A stretch of DNA of 55,596 bases from Rufibacter latericius (GCF_003721515.1 NZ_RJJD01000023.1:1-55596); one strand, 5' to 3'; numbered from the stretch's first letter, positions 1 to 8,302 are shown. Notes: generated from the letters alone by a model not told the origin. Made by a program: numbers and translations.

Positions 1-70
1 ACCATTGTTTTACTGAAAAACGGTTTAAGTCAATTAAAATACTGATTAACAGACTAGTATTAAAATAGGA

Positions 71-92
71 ATGTTAATGAGATGTTAATGAT
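71..92. promoter_or_regulatory. 11-bp tandem direct repeat upstream of the kinase gene
   Basis: Two copies of ATGTTAATGAK lie head to tail (71-81, 82-92), 36 bp before the kinase start. OmpR-family regulators usually bind direct repeats at one-helical-turn spacing, so this could be an autoregulatory site for the regulator at 5107. That assignment is inference from spacing only. Confidence 0.4.
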
Positions 93-127
93 CAGAACCT
101 GACGCAGAAATTCTGTACTTTAGAGCC

Positions 128-1408
128 ATGAGCCGTCAAAAGATTCAAATTATTCTGGTGCTGGCGTGTGTGTCATTGGTGGCGCTGCTGAGTGTGCAGT
201 TGGTGTGGCTGAACAAGGCGTACAATGCTCAGGAAAGGGCGTTCAACCACACGGTCCAGGTGGCGCTCACCAACGTGTCTGACCAACTGCTGGCCAAAAG
301 CGGGAGAGATTTAAAAACCTCCGCTAAGCCGGTGCAACAAGTGGCCTCCAATTTTTTCGTAGCCGAGTTGCAGGCCAACGTAGACCCAACTGAGACCGCC
401 CAACTTCTAGCGCAGGAATTAGCCCAACGAAATTTGCAGGAAAAGTACGAGTTTGGGTTGTACAACAGCCTGGATGATACGCTTATGTTCGGGCAGTACA
501 TCGCTGCCCCGCAGCAGAAAGCAATTGCTGGCGAGACCCCAGCGATTCGGCATGAAAAAGCAGGATCGGTGCCCTTGTATAACCTGGCGGTAGTATTCCC
601 CGGCAAAACCTCGTTTATTTTGAAGGAGATGGAATTCTGGTGGTACTCTACAGGCACGCTGCTGGTGGTAGTGCTGTTCTTCGCCTATACCCTGAGCCAG
701 ATTCTGCGCGAAAAACGCCTCTCTGAACTTAAAACCGATTTCATCAACAACCTCACCCACGAACTTCAGACGCCGATCACTAACATCGGGTTAGCCAGCG
801 AGGTGCTGCGCAAACGCTCAGAAACCCTTTCCCCAGACCGGCTTACCCGCTACCACGACCTCATCCACTCAGAGAATGAGCGACTGCGGGCGCAGGTAGA
901 ACGAGTGCTGCAAATGGCTACTCTGGAGCGGCAGGAACTGGCCCTGAAGAAAGAAACGGTTGATTTGCACGCGCTTCTGCAGGAGACCGGCCAAACCCTT
1001 ACGCCCCGTCTACAGCAACGCGCCGGCCATTTACGCTTAAACCTGCAAGCTACCCAGCCCCTGATCCACGCCGATGGCCTGCATGTTGCTAATGCTCTTT
1101 ACAGTTTGCTGGATAACGCCGAGAAATACTCCACCCAAGCCCCCGAGATTGAGGTTACTACCCAAGACACCGAGCAAGGCGTCCTGATCAGCATCCGGGA
1201 CCGGGGCATCGGGATAAAGCAGGAGTTCCAGAAATTTCTGTTCGATAAGTTTTACCGTGTGCCTCAGGGAAATGTGCACAACGTGAAAGGCTTCGGGCTG
1301 GGCCTGAGTTACGTAAAAGCGATCATGGATGCCCACCACGGACAGGTGACGGTAGAGAGCATGGAGCAGCAGGGAACCTGTTTCCGGCTGTTGTTACCGG
1401 TGAACTAG
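128..1408 (+). CDS. Membrane sensor histidine kinase, RprX-like
   Basis: Sensor kinase of 426 residues that would autophosphorylate and pass phosphate to an OmpR-type regulator. One N-terminal membrane segment (about residues 7-28) precedes a periplasmic sensor region, and a second segment lies near residues 172-192. The HisKA box reads FINNLTHELQTPITNI, with phospho-accepting His211. The ATPase domain has the N box around Asn330 (LLDNAEKYS), G1 box DRGIGI, F box FDKFYRVP and G2 box GFGLGLSYVK. No HAMP domain is evident. The layout matches Bacteroidota RprX kinases, which normally sit beside an RprY-type regulator. Here the best candidate partner is at 5107, 3.7 kb downstream on the same strand. 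A gene for another regulator could also lie upstream of the window edge. Confidence 0.9.
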   Translation: MSRQKIQIILVLACVSLVALLSVQLVWLNKAYNAQERAFNHTVQVALTNVSDQLLAKSGRDLKTSAKPVQQVASNFFVAELQANVDPTETAQLLAQELAQRNLQEKYEFGLYNSLDDTLMFGQYIAAPQQKAIAGETPAIRHEKAGSVPLYNLAVVFPGKTSFILKEMEFWWYSTGTLLVVVLFFAYTLSQILREKRLSELKTDFINNLTHELQTPITNIGLASEVLRKRSETLSPDRLTRYHDLIHSENERLRAQVERVLQMATLERQELALKKETVDLHALLQETGQTLTPRLQQRAGHLRLNLQATQPLIHADGLHVANALYSLLDNAEKYSTQAPEIEVTTQDTEQGVLISIRDRGIGIKQEFQKFLFDKFYRVPQGNVHNVKGFGLGLSYVKAIMDAHHGQVTVESMEQQGTCFRLLLPVN

Positions 1409-1415
1409 GCAGTAA

Positions 1416-1442
1416 GTTTCGGGGCCGTTTTCAGGAAAGCCC
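1416..1442. repeat. 36-bp palindrome family, copy 1
   Basis: GTTTCGGGGCCGTTTTCAGG followed by AAAGCCC; it lies 8 bp after the kinase stop and abuts the end of the convergent gene. The family consensus is GTTT-nn-GGGC-n-GTTTTC..AAAA..GCC-n3-AAAC. Confidence 0.7.
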
Positions 1443-1754
1443 TTATTTCTTCAGCGCACCCAGAATTTTATCAGAGACTTTAATCACCTCTTTGGGGCTG
1501 TGTTCGGGGAAATAGTCAATGGCGCAGATAGACTTCTGCAGGTCCAGGCGACGCGCGTAATGTATTGCAATCACGTGGTCTTTCTCTGTGGAATAAAACT
1601 CCACCGCCTGTTGCACCGAGGGCACGCCCAACCGCTCCATCCGCTCACAGAAGATGGTCTGTTCCTCCGTAAAATATCCGCCCGCCAAGACCTGCACCTC
1701 CGTCATAAGAGGCTCCAGGTCTGTCAATAAAGTATGTAGCTGCACCACTTTCAT
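1443..1754 (-). CDS. Hypothetical 103-residue protein
   Basis: I do not recognise the family. The protein is soluble, with no signal peptide or membrane segment, and is predicted mostly helical with an aromatic and acidic middle (residues 50-85). It starts with ATG (MKVVQLHTLL) and has three cysteines or fewer, with no metal-binding pattern. It is convergent with the upstream kinase and stands alone, so context gives no function. Length, codon use and lack of competing frames make it a plausible real gene. Confidence 0.6.
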   Translation of the reverse strand: MKVVQLHTLLTDLEPLMTEVQVLAGGYFTEEQTIFCERMERLGVPSVQQAVEFYSTEKDHVIAIHYARRLDLQKSICAIDYFPEHSPKEVIKVSDKILGALKK

Positions 1755-2044
1755 AAGCCTTCCATTTGGATAACTAATTTACTTTTTCTCTTTCAAAGAG
1801 ATATGAAGGAATTGTTACCATTAGCTGGCTTATGTTAACTAATTGTTATCTAGGCCCATCAGCCATGATTTTGCAACCTTACACCAACTATTCTCAGAAA
1901 AGAAATATGTTTAGGTATAAAATCCGTATTCAGCTTGTTTTCACGAAAACTGCCCGGAAACCCTTTCTAGTTGTTTAAATTTTATTTAAAACTCTGCGCA
2001 GCTAAGGAAGGCTTTGTAATTGCTCAATTACCAACCTATTTCAT

Positions 2045-2094
2045 ACCACTTCTAAGGGGCTGGGGGCTTGCGTACCCAGCCCTTTGGAAGTGGT
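2045..2094. repeat. Variable-stem hairpin with conserved loop, copy 1
   Basis: Arms of 20 bp (2045-2064 and 2075-2094) pair with only two G-T wobbles around the 10-nt loop GGCTTGCGTA. The same architecture with different stem sequence occurs at 11104 and 55367, each followed by the ~130-bp block. The stretch 1755-2044 before it is AT-rich and shows nothing else I can name. Confidence 0.75.
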
Positions 2095-2168
2095 AAGTAG
2101 TAACGTTTCCAAAAGCAATGGCCTACGTGGGCGATGCAACATAAGGCAGTCACCAGGTGTTACAAACG

Positions 2169-2300
2169 GGTGAAGAAAAGACTGTCTGAGCGTCAGCGAG
2201 TTTCTTTTCTTCTTGATTCTTTTGGTTACTTTTCTCATCAAGGAGAAAAGTGACAAACGCGGGCAGACCGCGACTTCAGCTCTGAGGCTTGGTAGGACGA
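2169..2300 (+). repeat. Conserved ~130-bp interspersed block, copy 1
   Basis: This block is nearly identical to 11228-11360 and 55490-55596, and to 27361-27488 in reverse. It contains GACTGTCTGAGCGTCAGCGA and GGTTACTTTTCTCATCAAGG. It is intergenic in all four places. The frame on the opposite strand is open in three copies but stopped in the fourth. Confidence 0.85.
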
Positions 2301-2346
2301 GATTGGAAGGTAAAGGCTTATAGCAAACCTGAGAGGCAGTCATGGT

Positions 2347-2370
2347 CGTTGGTGAGAACACCAACAACGG
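2347..2370. repeat. Short hairpin repeat GTTGGT..ACCAAC, copy 1
   Basis: GTTGGTGAGAACACCAACAA forms a small hairpin. Related copies are at 11499-11522 and, reversed, 27097-27123, each time within about 350 bp of a ~130-bp block. Confidence 0.6.
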
Positions 2371-2422
2371 AGGCGGGGCAGCACCTCGCCCTATAAGAGT
2401 TGTTTTGAGGCTGTCGCCTCAC

Positions 2423-2476
2423 TGAAGTTGCAAACTTCAGGTCTTGGTAGGTCCAAGTCGTAGACTTGAACCATGG
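2423..2476 (+). repeat. Double-hairpin repeat, copy 1
   Basis: Hairpin one is TGAAGTT-gca-AACTTCA. Hairpin two is GGTCCAAGTC-gta-GACTTGAACC. Four further copies are at 11003, 27225 (reverse), 47629 (reverse) and 47852. Confidence 0.75.
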
Positions 2477-2652
2477 TAATTATCAAGCCATGAAACAAAA
2501 TCAGCAGAAGAAACCATCAACTCCCCCTTTTGTCTTTATTAAACATTAAAGAAAATATTGTGTTTTAATAAAGTTATTTATTTAATACCTTGATTTTCAT
2601 AGGTGTATCCTAAAACAGGATTCAGCCCGTTTTATCAAAAAAAGGAACAACC

Positions 2653-3852
2653 ATGAAAAAGAACTTACTAAAGTGGGAGTGGGTGGCAGTAGCCCTATTT
2701 ATATTCAGTAGTTGTGATTCCTCAGACGATGATCCGCAGCCCGACGAGAACCAGTACTTCGTTTCGGCCACCTCCATCGCCCAAGTGCCCAGGACAGCCT
2801 TGCAAACCTTGGCGGTTGCGGCCGGGTTTACTGAGTTCGTTCCCGTCATTGACTATGACATAGAGGTGTTCAGGTTCGTGTACAACACCACCTACAAAGG
2901 GAGCCAGATACAGGCCTCGGGGTTGCTGTGTATTCCGGCGAACACCCCGTCGGCTCCGGCCTTGGTGAGCGCGCAGCACGGAACCATGTTCGACGATGAC
3001 GATGCACCCTCCAATTTCCCCAACAGTTTTACCGGGTTTGAGTTAATCGCCTCGGTGGGGTACATCACCGTGATTCCTGACTTCATTGGGTACGGCGTTT
3101 CAAAGGACATCGTGCACCCGTACTATGACGAAGAGCATTCGGCGGCGGCCGTAGTGGATATGCTGAAAGCTGCCAAGTTCTACCTGAATCAGGAAGCCAT
3201 AGACACCAACGACAATCTGTTTCTGCTGGGCTATTCAGAAGGCGGATACGTCACGTTGGCGGCTCAGAAGGAGATAGAATCGGACCCTAGCCATGATCTG
3301 GACCTCACCGCCGTGGCCGCCGGGGCCGGGGGCTATGACTTAACGGGCATGCTCACTGGTATTGCCTCCACCACTACGTACGCAGAGCCGTCTTTCCTAC
3401 CCCTGATCCTGAATAGCTACAACGTTACCTATGGCTGGAACCGCCCCTACACCGATTTCTTTCAGCAACCGTACGCCGACCGGATGCCGGGCTTGTTGGA
3501 TGGCACCAAAGACCGGGAGGAAATCAATGCCCAACTGACTACAACGGTGACAGACCTGTTCACTCCTACGTTTTACGCGAACCTGAGCAATCCCACGGGG
3601 GAGACTACCCTTAAGCAGGCGCTCACCAACAACAGCCTCCTGGACTGGAAACCCACCAGTCCCACCCGGTTGTACCACGGCACCGAAGACGAAGCCGTTT
3701 TCTTCCAGACCTCGGTGACCACCTACAACCAGTTCAGGGCAGTCGGTGCCACCAACGTAGAATTCTTCCCCATTGAAGGTGGCATGCACCGCACCTCCAT
3801 TGAACCCATGATGCTGGAGGTTCTGCCTTGGTTTGAATCCTTGAATAACTAA
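2653..3852 (+). CDS. Alpha/beta-hydrolase lipoprotein (esterase/lipase-like)
   Basis: Lipid-anchored hydrolase of 399 residues, probably acting on esters or peptides outside the cell. A signal peptide ends in the lipobox FSSC (Cys21), followed at once by DSSDDD, an acidic stretch like the surface-export signals of Bacteroidota lipoproteins. The nucleophile elbow is GYSEGGY with Ser195. The likely acid is Asp346 (HGTEDEAV) and the base His379 (GGMHRTS). An HGT near residue 100 may shape the oxyanion hole. The family resembles secretory lipases and prolyl-oligopeptidase-like hydrolases, but the substrate cannot be read from sequence. The ribosome site AAAGGAACAACC precedes the ATG. A terminator follows at 3876, so it is probably monocistronic. 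Confidence 0.85.
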   Translation: MKKNLLKWEWVAVALFIFSSCDSSDDDPQPDENQYFVSATSIAQVPRTALQTLAVAAGFTEFVPVIDYDIEVFRFVYNTTYKGSQIQASGLLCIPANTPSAPALVSAQHGTMFDDDDAPSNFPNSFTGFELIASVGYITVIPDFIGYGVSKDIVHPYYDEEHSAAAVVDMLKAAKFYLNQEAIDTNDNLFLLGYSEGGYVTLAAQKEIESDPSHDLDLTAVAAGAGGYDLTGMLTGIASTTTYAEPSFLPLILNSYNVTYGWNRPYTDFFQQPYADRMPGLLDGTKDREEINAQLTTTVTDLFTPTFYANLSNPTGETTLKQALTNNSLLDWKPTSPTRLYHGTEDEAVFFQTSVTTYNQFRAVGATNVEFFPIEGGMHRTSIEPMMLEVLPWFESLNN

Positions 3853-3875
3853 GCCCGAAGGAGAAACACCTATCG

Positions 3876-3917
3876 AAGAGCGCCCTGAGACAAACTTCTT
3901 GGGCGCTCTTTCTTTTT
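3876..3917 (+). terminator. Rho-independent terminator after the esterase
   Basis: AAGAGCGCCC (3876-3885) pairs with GGGCGCTCTT (3901-3910), followed by TCTTTTT. Confidence 0.8.
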
Positions 3918-3940
3918 AGGACCACCCAAGAAGAATGGAG

Positions 3941-3978
3941 GGTTTTTGATGGCTTTTCCAGAAATTGGGCTTTAAACG
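3941..3978. repeat. 36-bp palindrome family, copy 2
   Basis: A degenerate copy (GTTTTTGATGGC, core TTTTCCAGAAA, TTTAAAC) lies just upstream of alkC, in the leader region between the terminator and the ATG. Confidence 0.5.
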
Positions 3979-3995
3979 CACCAAGCACTTTTTGC

Positions 3996-5102
3996 ATGAG
4001 CACCCTACTGAAAGACGTCTATTCTACTCAATTTTTTGACCGTTTCACAGATGTCCTGAGCCGGGTGCTGCCCACCTTTGAGAAAGGGGAGTTCCTTGAC
4101 CTAATTTTTACCGATGAATTGGGAAAAAAGGAACTGAAGGAGCGCATGCGGCATACAACCCAGGTGCTGCACCATTTCCTGCCAAACCATTTTCCGGCCG
4201 CCGTTCAGTTGATTCTGCAAACCATTAGGCAACTACAGGACGACCGGTTTCCGGTGCAGCACATTGAGTTTCTTTTCTTCCCTGATTATGTGGAGCAATA
4301 CGGGCTAGATGATCTGGAAACCTCGGTGGAGGCCATGGAAAAGATTACCCAGTTCATCAGCTGTGAGTTTGCCGTACGGCCTTTCCTTTTGAGGTATCCT
4401 GTCCAAATGATGGCGCAGATGTTGGCCTGGTCTACGCATGAGCACCCATCGGTTCGGCGGTTTGCAAGTGAGGGATCCCGACTCCGGTTGCCTTGGGCCA
4501 TGGCTTTGCCGTTCCTGAAACGTGACCCCTCGCCGTTATTGCCTATCTTGGAGAACCTCAAGGCCGATCCTTCTGAATTTGTGCGCCGCAGTGTGGCCAA
4601 TAACCTTAACGACATCTCCAAAGACCACCCCAACCTGGTACTGGAACTGCTGGCGAAATGGAAAGGCTGCTGCCCCGAGACCGATTGGGTGGTGAAACAC
4701 GGCTGCCGCACCTTGCTCAAGCAAGGCCATACCGAGGTGCTGCGGTATTTCGGGTTTGAGGGGGACGCCCCGCTGGCTTTAACCAATTTCAAGGTTCTGA
4801 CACCTCAGGTGCCGATGGGAAAAGACCTGCACTTTTCGTTTGTCTTGAAAAACATCGCTTCAGAACCGCAGAAAGTTCGGCTAGAGTATGGCGTGTACTA
4901 CCAGAAAGCCAACCAATCGCTCGCCCGTAAGGTGTTCAAGATAAGTGAACGGGTATACCCTCCTCAGGAGGAAATCACGGTTGCCCGGCGGCAGAGTTTC
5001 AAGCCCATCACCACCCGCAAATTTTACCCGGGAGCCCACCGCGTCTCGCTCATCGTGAACGGACAGGAAAAAAACATCGCAGACTTTATTGTGGTACCTT
5101 AG
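3996..5102 (+). CDS. alkC: AlkC-type DNA alkylation repair glycosylase
   Basis: HEAT-repeat DNA glycosylase of 368 residues that would excise N-methylated bases; AlkC is known for 3-methylcytosine, 1-methyladenine and 3-methyladenine. The N-terminal helical region (MSTLLKDVYS, ELKERMRHTTQVLHHFLP) leads into HEAT repeats. Strongly family-typical segments are RRFASEGSRLRLPWAMALP, DPSEFVRRSVANNLNDISKD and TDWVVKHGCRTLLKQG (about residues 148-250). The last ~110 residues are a beta-rich, Ig-like domain, as in the long AlkC subfamily. The stop codon lies 4 bp before the ATG of the response regulator, so the two are probably co-transcribed, which is an unusual partner for a regulator. Confidence 0.85.
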   Translation: MSTLLKDVYSTQFFDRFTDVLSRVLPTFEKGEFLDLIFTDELGKKELKERMRHTTQVLHHFLPNHFPAAVQLILQTIRQLQDDRFPVQHIEFLFFPDYVEQYGLDDLETSVEAMEKITQFISCEFAVRPFLLRYPVQMMAQMLAWSTHEHPSVRRFASEGSRLRLPWAMALPFLKRDPSPLLPILENLKADPSEFVRRSVANNLNDISKDHPNLVLELLAKWKGCCPETDWVVKHGCRTLLKQGHTEVLRYFGFEGDAPLALTNFKVLTPQVPMGKDLHFSFVLKNIASEPQKVRLEYGVYYQKANQSLARKVFKISERVYPPQEEITVARRQSFKPITTRKFYPGAHRVSLIVNGQEKNIADFIVVP

Positions 5103-5106
5103 CGGT

Positions 5107-5811
5107 ATGGCGCACATTCTCATTGTAGAAGATGACCCAAGCTTGGGGTTCCTGTTGCAAGACAGCCTGGAAAGCGCGGGCTACCAAGTCACCCTCTGCC
5201 CCGATGGAGAGGCAGGGTTGGCAGCCCTGGAACATACCTCTTTTGATCTGTGCGTGCTGGATGTGATGCTGCCCAAGTTGGATGGTTTCTCGCTGGCCCA
5301 GGAGATCCGGAAACAAAACCTGCCTGTCCCGTTCATGTTTTTGACGGCCAAAGCCTTGAAGGCTGATCGGTTGCAGGGGTTCGAGCTGGGCTGTGACGAC
5401 TACCTGGTGAAACCTTTCGGGCTGGAGGAGTTGGTGTACCGCGTGAAAGCCATCCTTCGCCGCACCACCCGGCCTTTGGAGCCCGTTTCTGAAAAAGCCC
5501 CCCAAAACGCTGATGTTCTTTCCTTTGGAACGTCAACCCTGGAGTTCAAGAACCTGCTGCTGCACGTAGCCGGACAAACCCACACCCTCACCGACCGCGA
5601 GGCCGAATTGCTTCGGCTATTTGTTCAGCACCCGCACCAGTTGCTTCGGCGCGAAGAGATTTTACAGCGCCTCTGGCAAGACGATGGCTACTTTGTGGGC
5701 CGAAGCCTGGATGTGTTCATCTCCCGCCTCCGCAAATACCTGCAACCAGATTCATCGGTGAAGATCACCACCGTGCACGGCCGGGGGTACAAACTGGAAG
5801 TAGCGGAGTAA
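5107..5811 (+). CDS. OmpR-family response regulator, RprY-like
   Basis: Regulator of 234 residues. The receiver domain (1-120) has the acidic pocket Asp9/Asp10, phosphorylation site Asp52 (CVLDVMLP), Thr80 and Lys102 (LVKPFG). The C-terminal winged helix (about 136-233) carries LTDREAELLRLF and the recognition-helix region VGRSLDVFISRLRKYL. I use the ATG at 5107: an in-frame TTG at 5089 would lie inside alkC, and MAHILIVEDD is a canonical start. The receiver closely resembles RprY regulators (DDYLVKPF), so the kinase at 128 is its likely partner. It is probably transcribed with alkC. Confidence 0.9.
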   Translation: MAHILIVEDDPSLGFLLQDSLESAGYQVTLCPDGEAGLAALEHTSFDLCVLDVMLPKLDGFSLAQEIRKQNLPVPFMFLTAKALKADRLQGFELGCDDYLVKPFGLEELVYRVKAILRRTTRPLEPVSEKAPQNADVLSFGTSTLEFKNLLLHVAGQTHTLTDREAELLRLFVQHPHQLLRREEILQRLWQDDGYFVGRSLDVFISRLRKYLQPDSSVKITTVHGRGYKLEVAE

Positions 5812-5816
5812 ATCTA

Positions 5817-5851
5817 TTTTAGCCCCGTTTTCCTGAAAACAAGCCCAAAAC
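5817..5851. repeat. 36-bp palindrome family, copy 3
   Basis: TTTTAGCCCCGTTTTCCTG then AAAACAAGCCCAAAAC. It is 5 bp after the regulator stop and 5 bp from the end of the convergent gene. Confidence 0.75.
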
Positions 5852-5856
5852 CAACC

Positions 5857-6834
5857 TCAGCGGGTTTCTTTCTTTTCTTCTTTCTCTCGCTTTTTCTCAG
5901 CCTTCTTTTCCGCTTTCTCAACTTTCTCAACTTTCTTCTCGGCCTTTTTGGTTTCTTTAATCTTTTTGAGCTGCCGCACTACGTTGATCTCGCCGGTTTT
6001 CACGGCATCCATGTGGATGGTGCCCACCACGTCGCTTTTGGGTTCCAGCACCATGTAAGATTTCATGCTGTAGTTCCAGACGTGGTCGCCGGTGAGGGTT
6101 TTGAAGGTGGTCTTCAAAGGTTTCTTCACATCTGAGACCGCTTTGATATCAATAGGCGTGACACTGCGGGCTTTCACCAGGTAATCTTTGACCGTGCCAC
6201 CCACCGAACTCATCTTATCGGGGAAGTTGAGGGTCATTTTCATGTCCCGGATGTAGAAGTCAAACTCGTTGGGGTTGTCCAGTTCCATGGTCATAACCAT
6301 CTCCATCTCATCCAGTCCCAAATCCGTGATTTTGAGGTTGGTGACCTTGGCCCCCGGTACCGCCGGAATGATGATGTCTACGTTTTCCTGAATATCGAAT
6401 TTCTTTCTGCCCAGCAACGGAATATCACTGAACGCCTTGAGGAAGACCTGCACTTTTTCCCCTTCCTTCACCTGTCGTCGTACCAGTTCGCGGGTTTTGT
6501 TGTGGTTCATGGACATGGGAAACTTGATCACCTGCTTTCCCTGGTTTGCGTCGCGTTCAAAGCTCTTCTGGCCCTGCGCCACGGTTTTATTGAAGAGCTT
6601 GAATTTGTAATCGATGCTGTCCACGAAGGTAGAAAGGAAGGAGGGTTTCACGTCCATGAGCACGTTCATGGTAGCAGTCTCTTCCCCAATGCGCGTATCG
6701 GTTATCCGGATGTTGTCAATCTCCGGAGCCACCAGGGAAATCAGCTTACGGGTTGGCGTGGTAGCCACCACCACGCCCGCCACTACTACTATGAGAAGCA
6801 AGAACAGTAGCGTGTATTTAAGTGCTTTTTTCAT
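5857..6834 (-). CDS. LEA14-like membrane-anchored protein with charged tail
   Basis: Protein of 325 residues with one N-terminal membrane segment (about residues 6-27), so the rest is probably periplasmic. Two beta-rich repeats (about 40-150 and 160-260) look like LEA type 2/WHy domains: both have an I-T-D start and an M-D/E-N-P-N-like step (MELDNPNEFDFYIRDMKM). The last ~40 residues are almost only Lys and Glu, predicted as a charged helix. WHy/LEA14 proteins are linked to stress and membrane-associated folding, but no precise role can be assigned. It is alone on its strand between palindromic repeats. Confidence 0.7.
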   Translation of the reverse strand: MKKALKYTLLFLLLIVVVAGVVVATTPTRKLISLVAPEIDNIRITDTRIGEETATMNVLMDVKPSFLSTFVDSIDYKFKLFNKTVAQGQKSFERDANQGKQVIKFPMSMNHNKTRELVRRQVKEGEKVQVFLKAFSDIPLLGRKKFDIQENVDIIIPAVPGAKVTNLKITDLGLDEMEMVMTMELDNPNEFDFYIRDMKMTLNFPDKMSSVGGTVKDYLVKARSVTPIDIKAVSDVKKPLKTTFKTLTGDHVWNYSMKSYMVLEPKSDVVGTIHMDAVKTGEINVVRQLKKIKETKKAEKKVEKVEKAEKKAEKKREKEEKKETR

Positions 6835-7051
6835 CTTGTTCTATCTTGGCTTAAAGCCTGTTAGCGTCACAAAGGTCCCTTTGGCTAACGCGCTTAGAAA
6901 AGATGGGTTGGTTAGCGGTTGATAATTAGGTATTTATTCTAGATGCCGCAAGTTTACTCCCTTCCAACTCCTCGTAAAAGCCGTAATCTTGTTAGCTGGT
7001 AAAGCCTTCGCCACAACCAGTAAGAACAAAACTTCCTGGAAAAGGAAAGAG

Positions 7052-7095
7052 GTTTGATTTAGGGCTATTTTCCTTGAAACAGCCTCAAATCAAAC
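7052..7095. repeat. 36-bp palindrome family, copy 4 (extended arms)
   Basis: GTTTGATTTAGGGCT pairs imperfectly with AGCCTCAAATCAAAC around ATTTTCCTTGAAAC. It is 30 bp downstream of the cupin gene. The rest of 6835-7124 shows nothing recognisable. Confidence 0.75.
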
Positions 7096-7124
7096 TCCTA
7101 GTTCAGTAACAACGGATGTCTATC

Positions 7125-7511
7125 CTATTTAATCAGCACCATCTTGAAATCAGAAATGGCCTTCAGGGCGTGCTGCACCTGCGCCGGAATCCGGATGATC
7201 TGGCCTGCCTTCAGGGTTTGTTCCTTTTCGTCCTGAGGGAACAGGAAAGCACATTCACCTTCCAAAACCAGCAGCAAGGCATCTGTCGGGGTGGTGTGGG
7301 TTTTGAGTTCCTGGCCCTGGGCAAACGCAAACAGTATGGTTTTCTGACCGGCATGGTCTAACAGAATCTTGCTCTGAAACCGGTCTGTTGTGTAGCTGAT
7401 TTGACTTGCCAGATCTTCCAGCGGGAAGATATAATCAGAAAGTCCTTCAGTTTGAGAAATTTGGCTTGGGTCAGGAGATAAAGGGCTTATAGAAGTGGCG
7501 GACAGTGTCAT
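7125..7511 (-). CDS. Small cupin-fold protein
   Basis: Protein of 128 residues, cytoplasmic. A single cupin barrel spans about residues 45-125, with the turn GQELKTHTTPTDALLLVLEG and the second motif GQIIRIPAQVQHALKA. Metal-ligand histidines are partly kept (His72 region and His117 region), so it may bind a metal or have lost activity. It is probably transcribed with the membrane protein upstream (44-bp gap). Similar small cupins in Bacteroidota are annotated as sensory or mannose-isomerase-like proteins; the substrate is unknown. Confidence 0.75.
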   Translation of the reverse strand: MTLSATSISPLSPDPSQISQTEGLSDYIFPLEDLASQISYTTDRFQSKILLDHAGQKTILFAFAQGQELKTHTTPTDALLLVLEGECAFLFPQDEKEQTLKAGQIIRIPAQVQHALKAISDFKMVLIK

Positions 7512-7554
7512 GATTCGGTTTTTAAGGGAAAGAAAAACTGGTGGTAAAAACTTC

Positions 7555-8055
7555 TCAGGACACTAATTCCTGGATGCGGTGGATGCGCAGGCGTTCGGCG
7601 TGTTTGACCACTACGGTCGCTTTGTGCACGAAGGCCGCGGTAGTTAGCAACAACCCGAATTTCAGGAACTCCAACGCCACGTAGACAAAGTGCAAGGAAC
7701 TAGCCGGTGGGTTCTGCCCCTTGATGATGGAAAGTGCCCGCACGTCTAAAGCAGGAAGCAACCAGAAAGTTTGTACTAGCAATACCACTGTGATGATCCC
7801 CAGTAAGGTCCATTCTTTCTTAGTAGCATGGTTGAAAAGCAACCCCAAAATGGCTATCGCGCAAAAGGCAATCTCCACCTTGTTCATCACCCCAAACACC
7901 AATCGGCCGATGCCCAGCCCCAGGGCCAGGGTAATGCCGGGTGCGGTGAACTTCACGGGTGCCTCAATAAAGGAAATCCCGATTATCAAGCCCGCCCATA
8001 GGAAAAGAGCAGCTAATGTTACGAAAGTAAGGGTATGGGAACGCATGGTTTTCAT
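7555..8055 (-). CDS. Four-helix membrane protein (DUF4149-like)
   Basis: Integral membrane protein of 166 residues with four predicted segments (about 8-28, 40-62, 80-100 and 122-145). The SFIEAPVKF motif at the end of the first helix resembles the E-x-P step of DUF4149-type proteins. The function is unknown. It is the first gene of a likely two-gene unit with the cupin, and the two could work together as a small stress or metabolite sensor, which is inference. Its upstream region is made of short repeats (8058-8098). Confidence 0.65.
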   Translation of the reverse strand: MKTMRSHTLTFVTLAALFLWAGLIIGISFIEAPVKFTAPGITLALGLGIGRLVFGVMNKVEIAFCAIAILGLLFNHATKKEWTLLGIITVVLLVQTFWLLPALDVRALSIIKGQNPPASSLHFVYVALEFLKFGLLLTTAAFVHKATVVVKHAERLRIHRIQELVS

Positions 8056-8057
8056 TT

Positions 8058-8098
8058 AGTTCTGAGTTCTGAGTCTTGAGTTCTGAGTCCTGAGTTTG
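8058..8098. repeat. TTCTGAGT-type octamer array, left arm
   Basis: About five imperfect repeats of the unit TTCTGAGT/CTTGAGT start 3 bp before the membrane-protein ATG. A reverse-orientation partner is at 8210-8242. Confidence 0.7.
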
Positions 8099-8141
8099 TT
8101 CTACAGTTATATCTACGTTTCAATGGGAGGTATCTACTTCT

Positions 8142-8179
8142 CTTTTGGGGCTGTTTTCTGAAAAAGAACCCCAAAAGGG
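8142..8179. repeat. 36-bp palindrome family, copy 5
   Basis: CTTTTGGGGCTGTTTTCTG then AAAAAGAACCCCAAAAG. It lies between the two octamer arms in a divergent intergenic region, one of the few copies not directly 3' of a gene. Confidence 0.75.
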
Positions 8180-8209
8180 CCTTCTATTGTACCTGAATCT
8201 ATCGTTCTT

Positions 8210-8242
8210 CAAACTCTGAACTCCAGACTCAGAACTCAGGAC
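8210..8242. repeat. TTCTGAGT-type octamer array, right arm (inverted)
   Basis: The CAAACTCTGAAC and CTCAGAACTCAGGAC stretch is the reverse complement of much of 8066-8098, so the pair can form a long interrupted stem. Confidence 0.65.
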
Positions 8243-8302
8243 TAGCGCCCGCTTCTAGGTTGCTTGTACCACAAAATTCGGTAAACGCGGGCGCACCCCG
8301 CA

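Noticed and set aside
2041..2367. Open frames on the minus strand of the ~130-bp block (also 11100-11378, 55357-55578) giving a shared LMRKVTKRIKKKRNSLTL peptide
   Set aside because: The peptide follows the repeat, not a gene: flanks differ, there is no ribosome site or family, and the copy at 27361 has a stop in the same frame.
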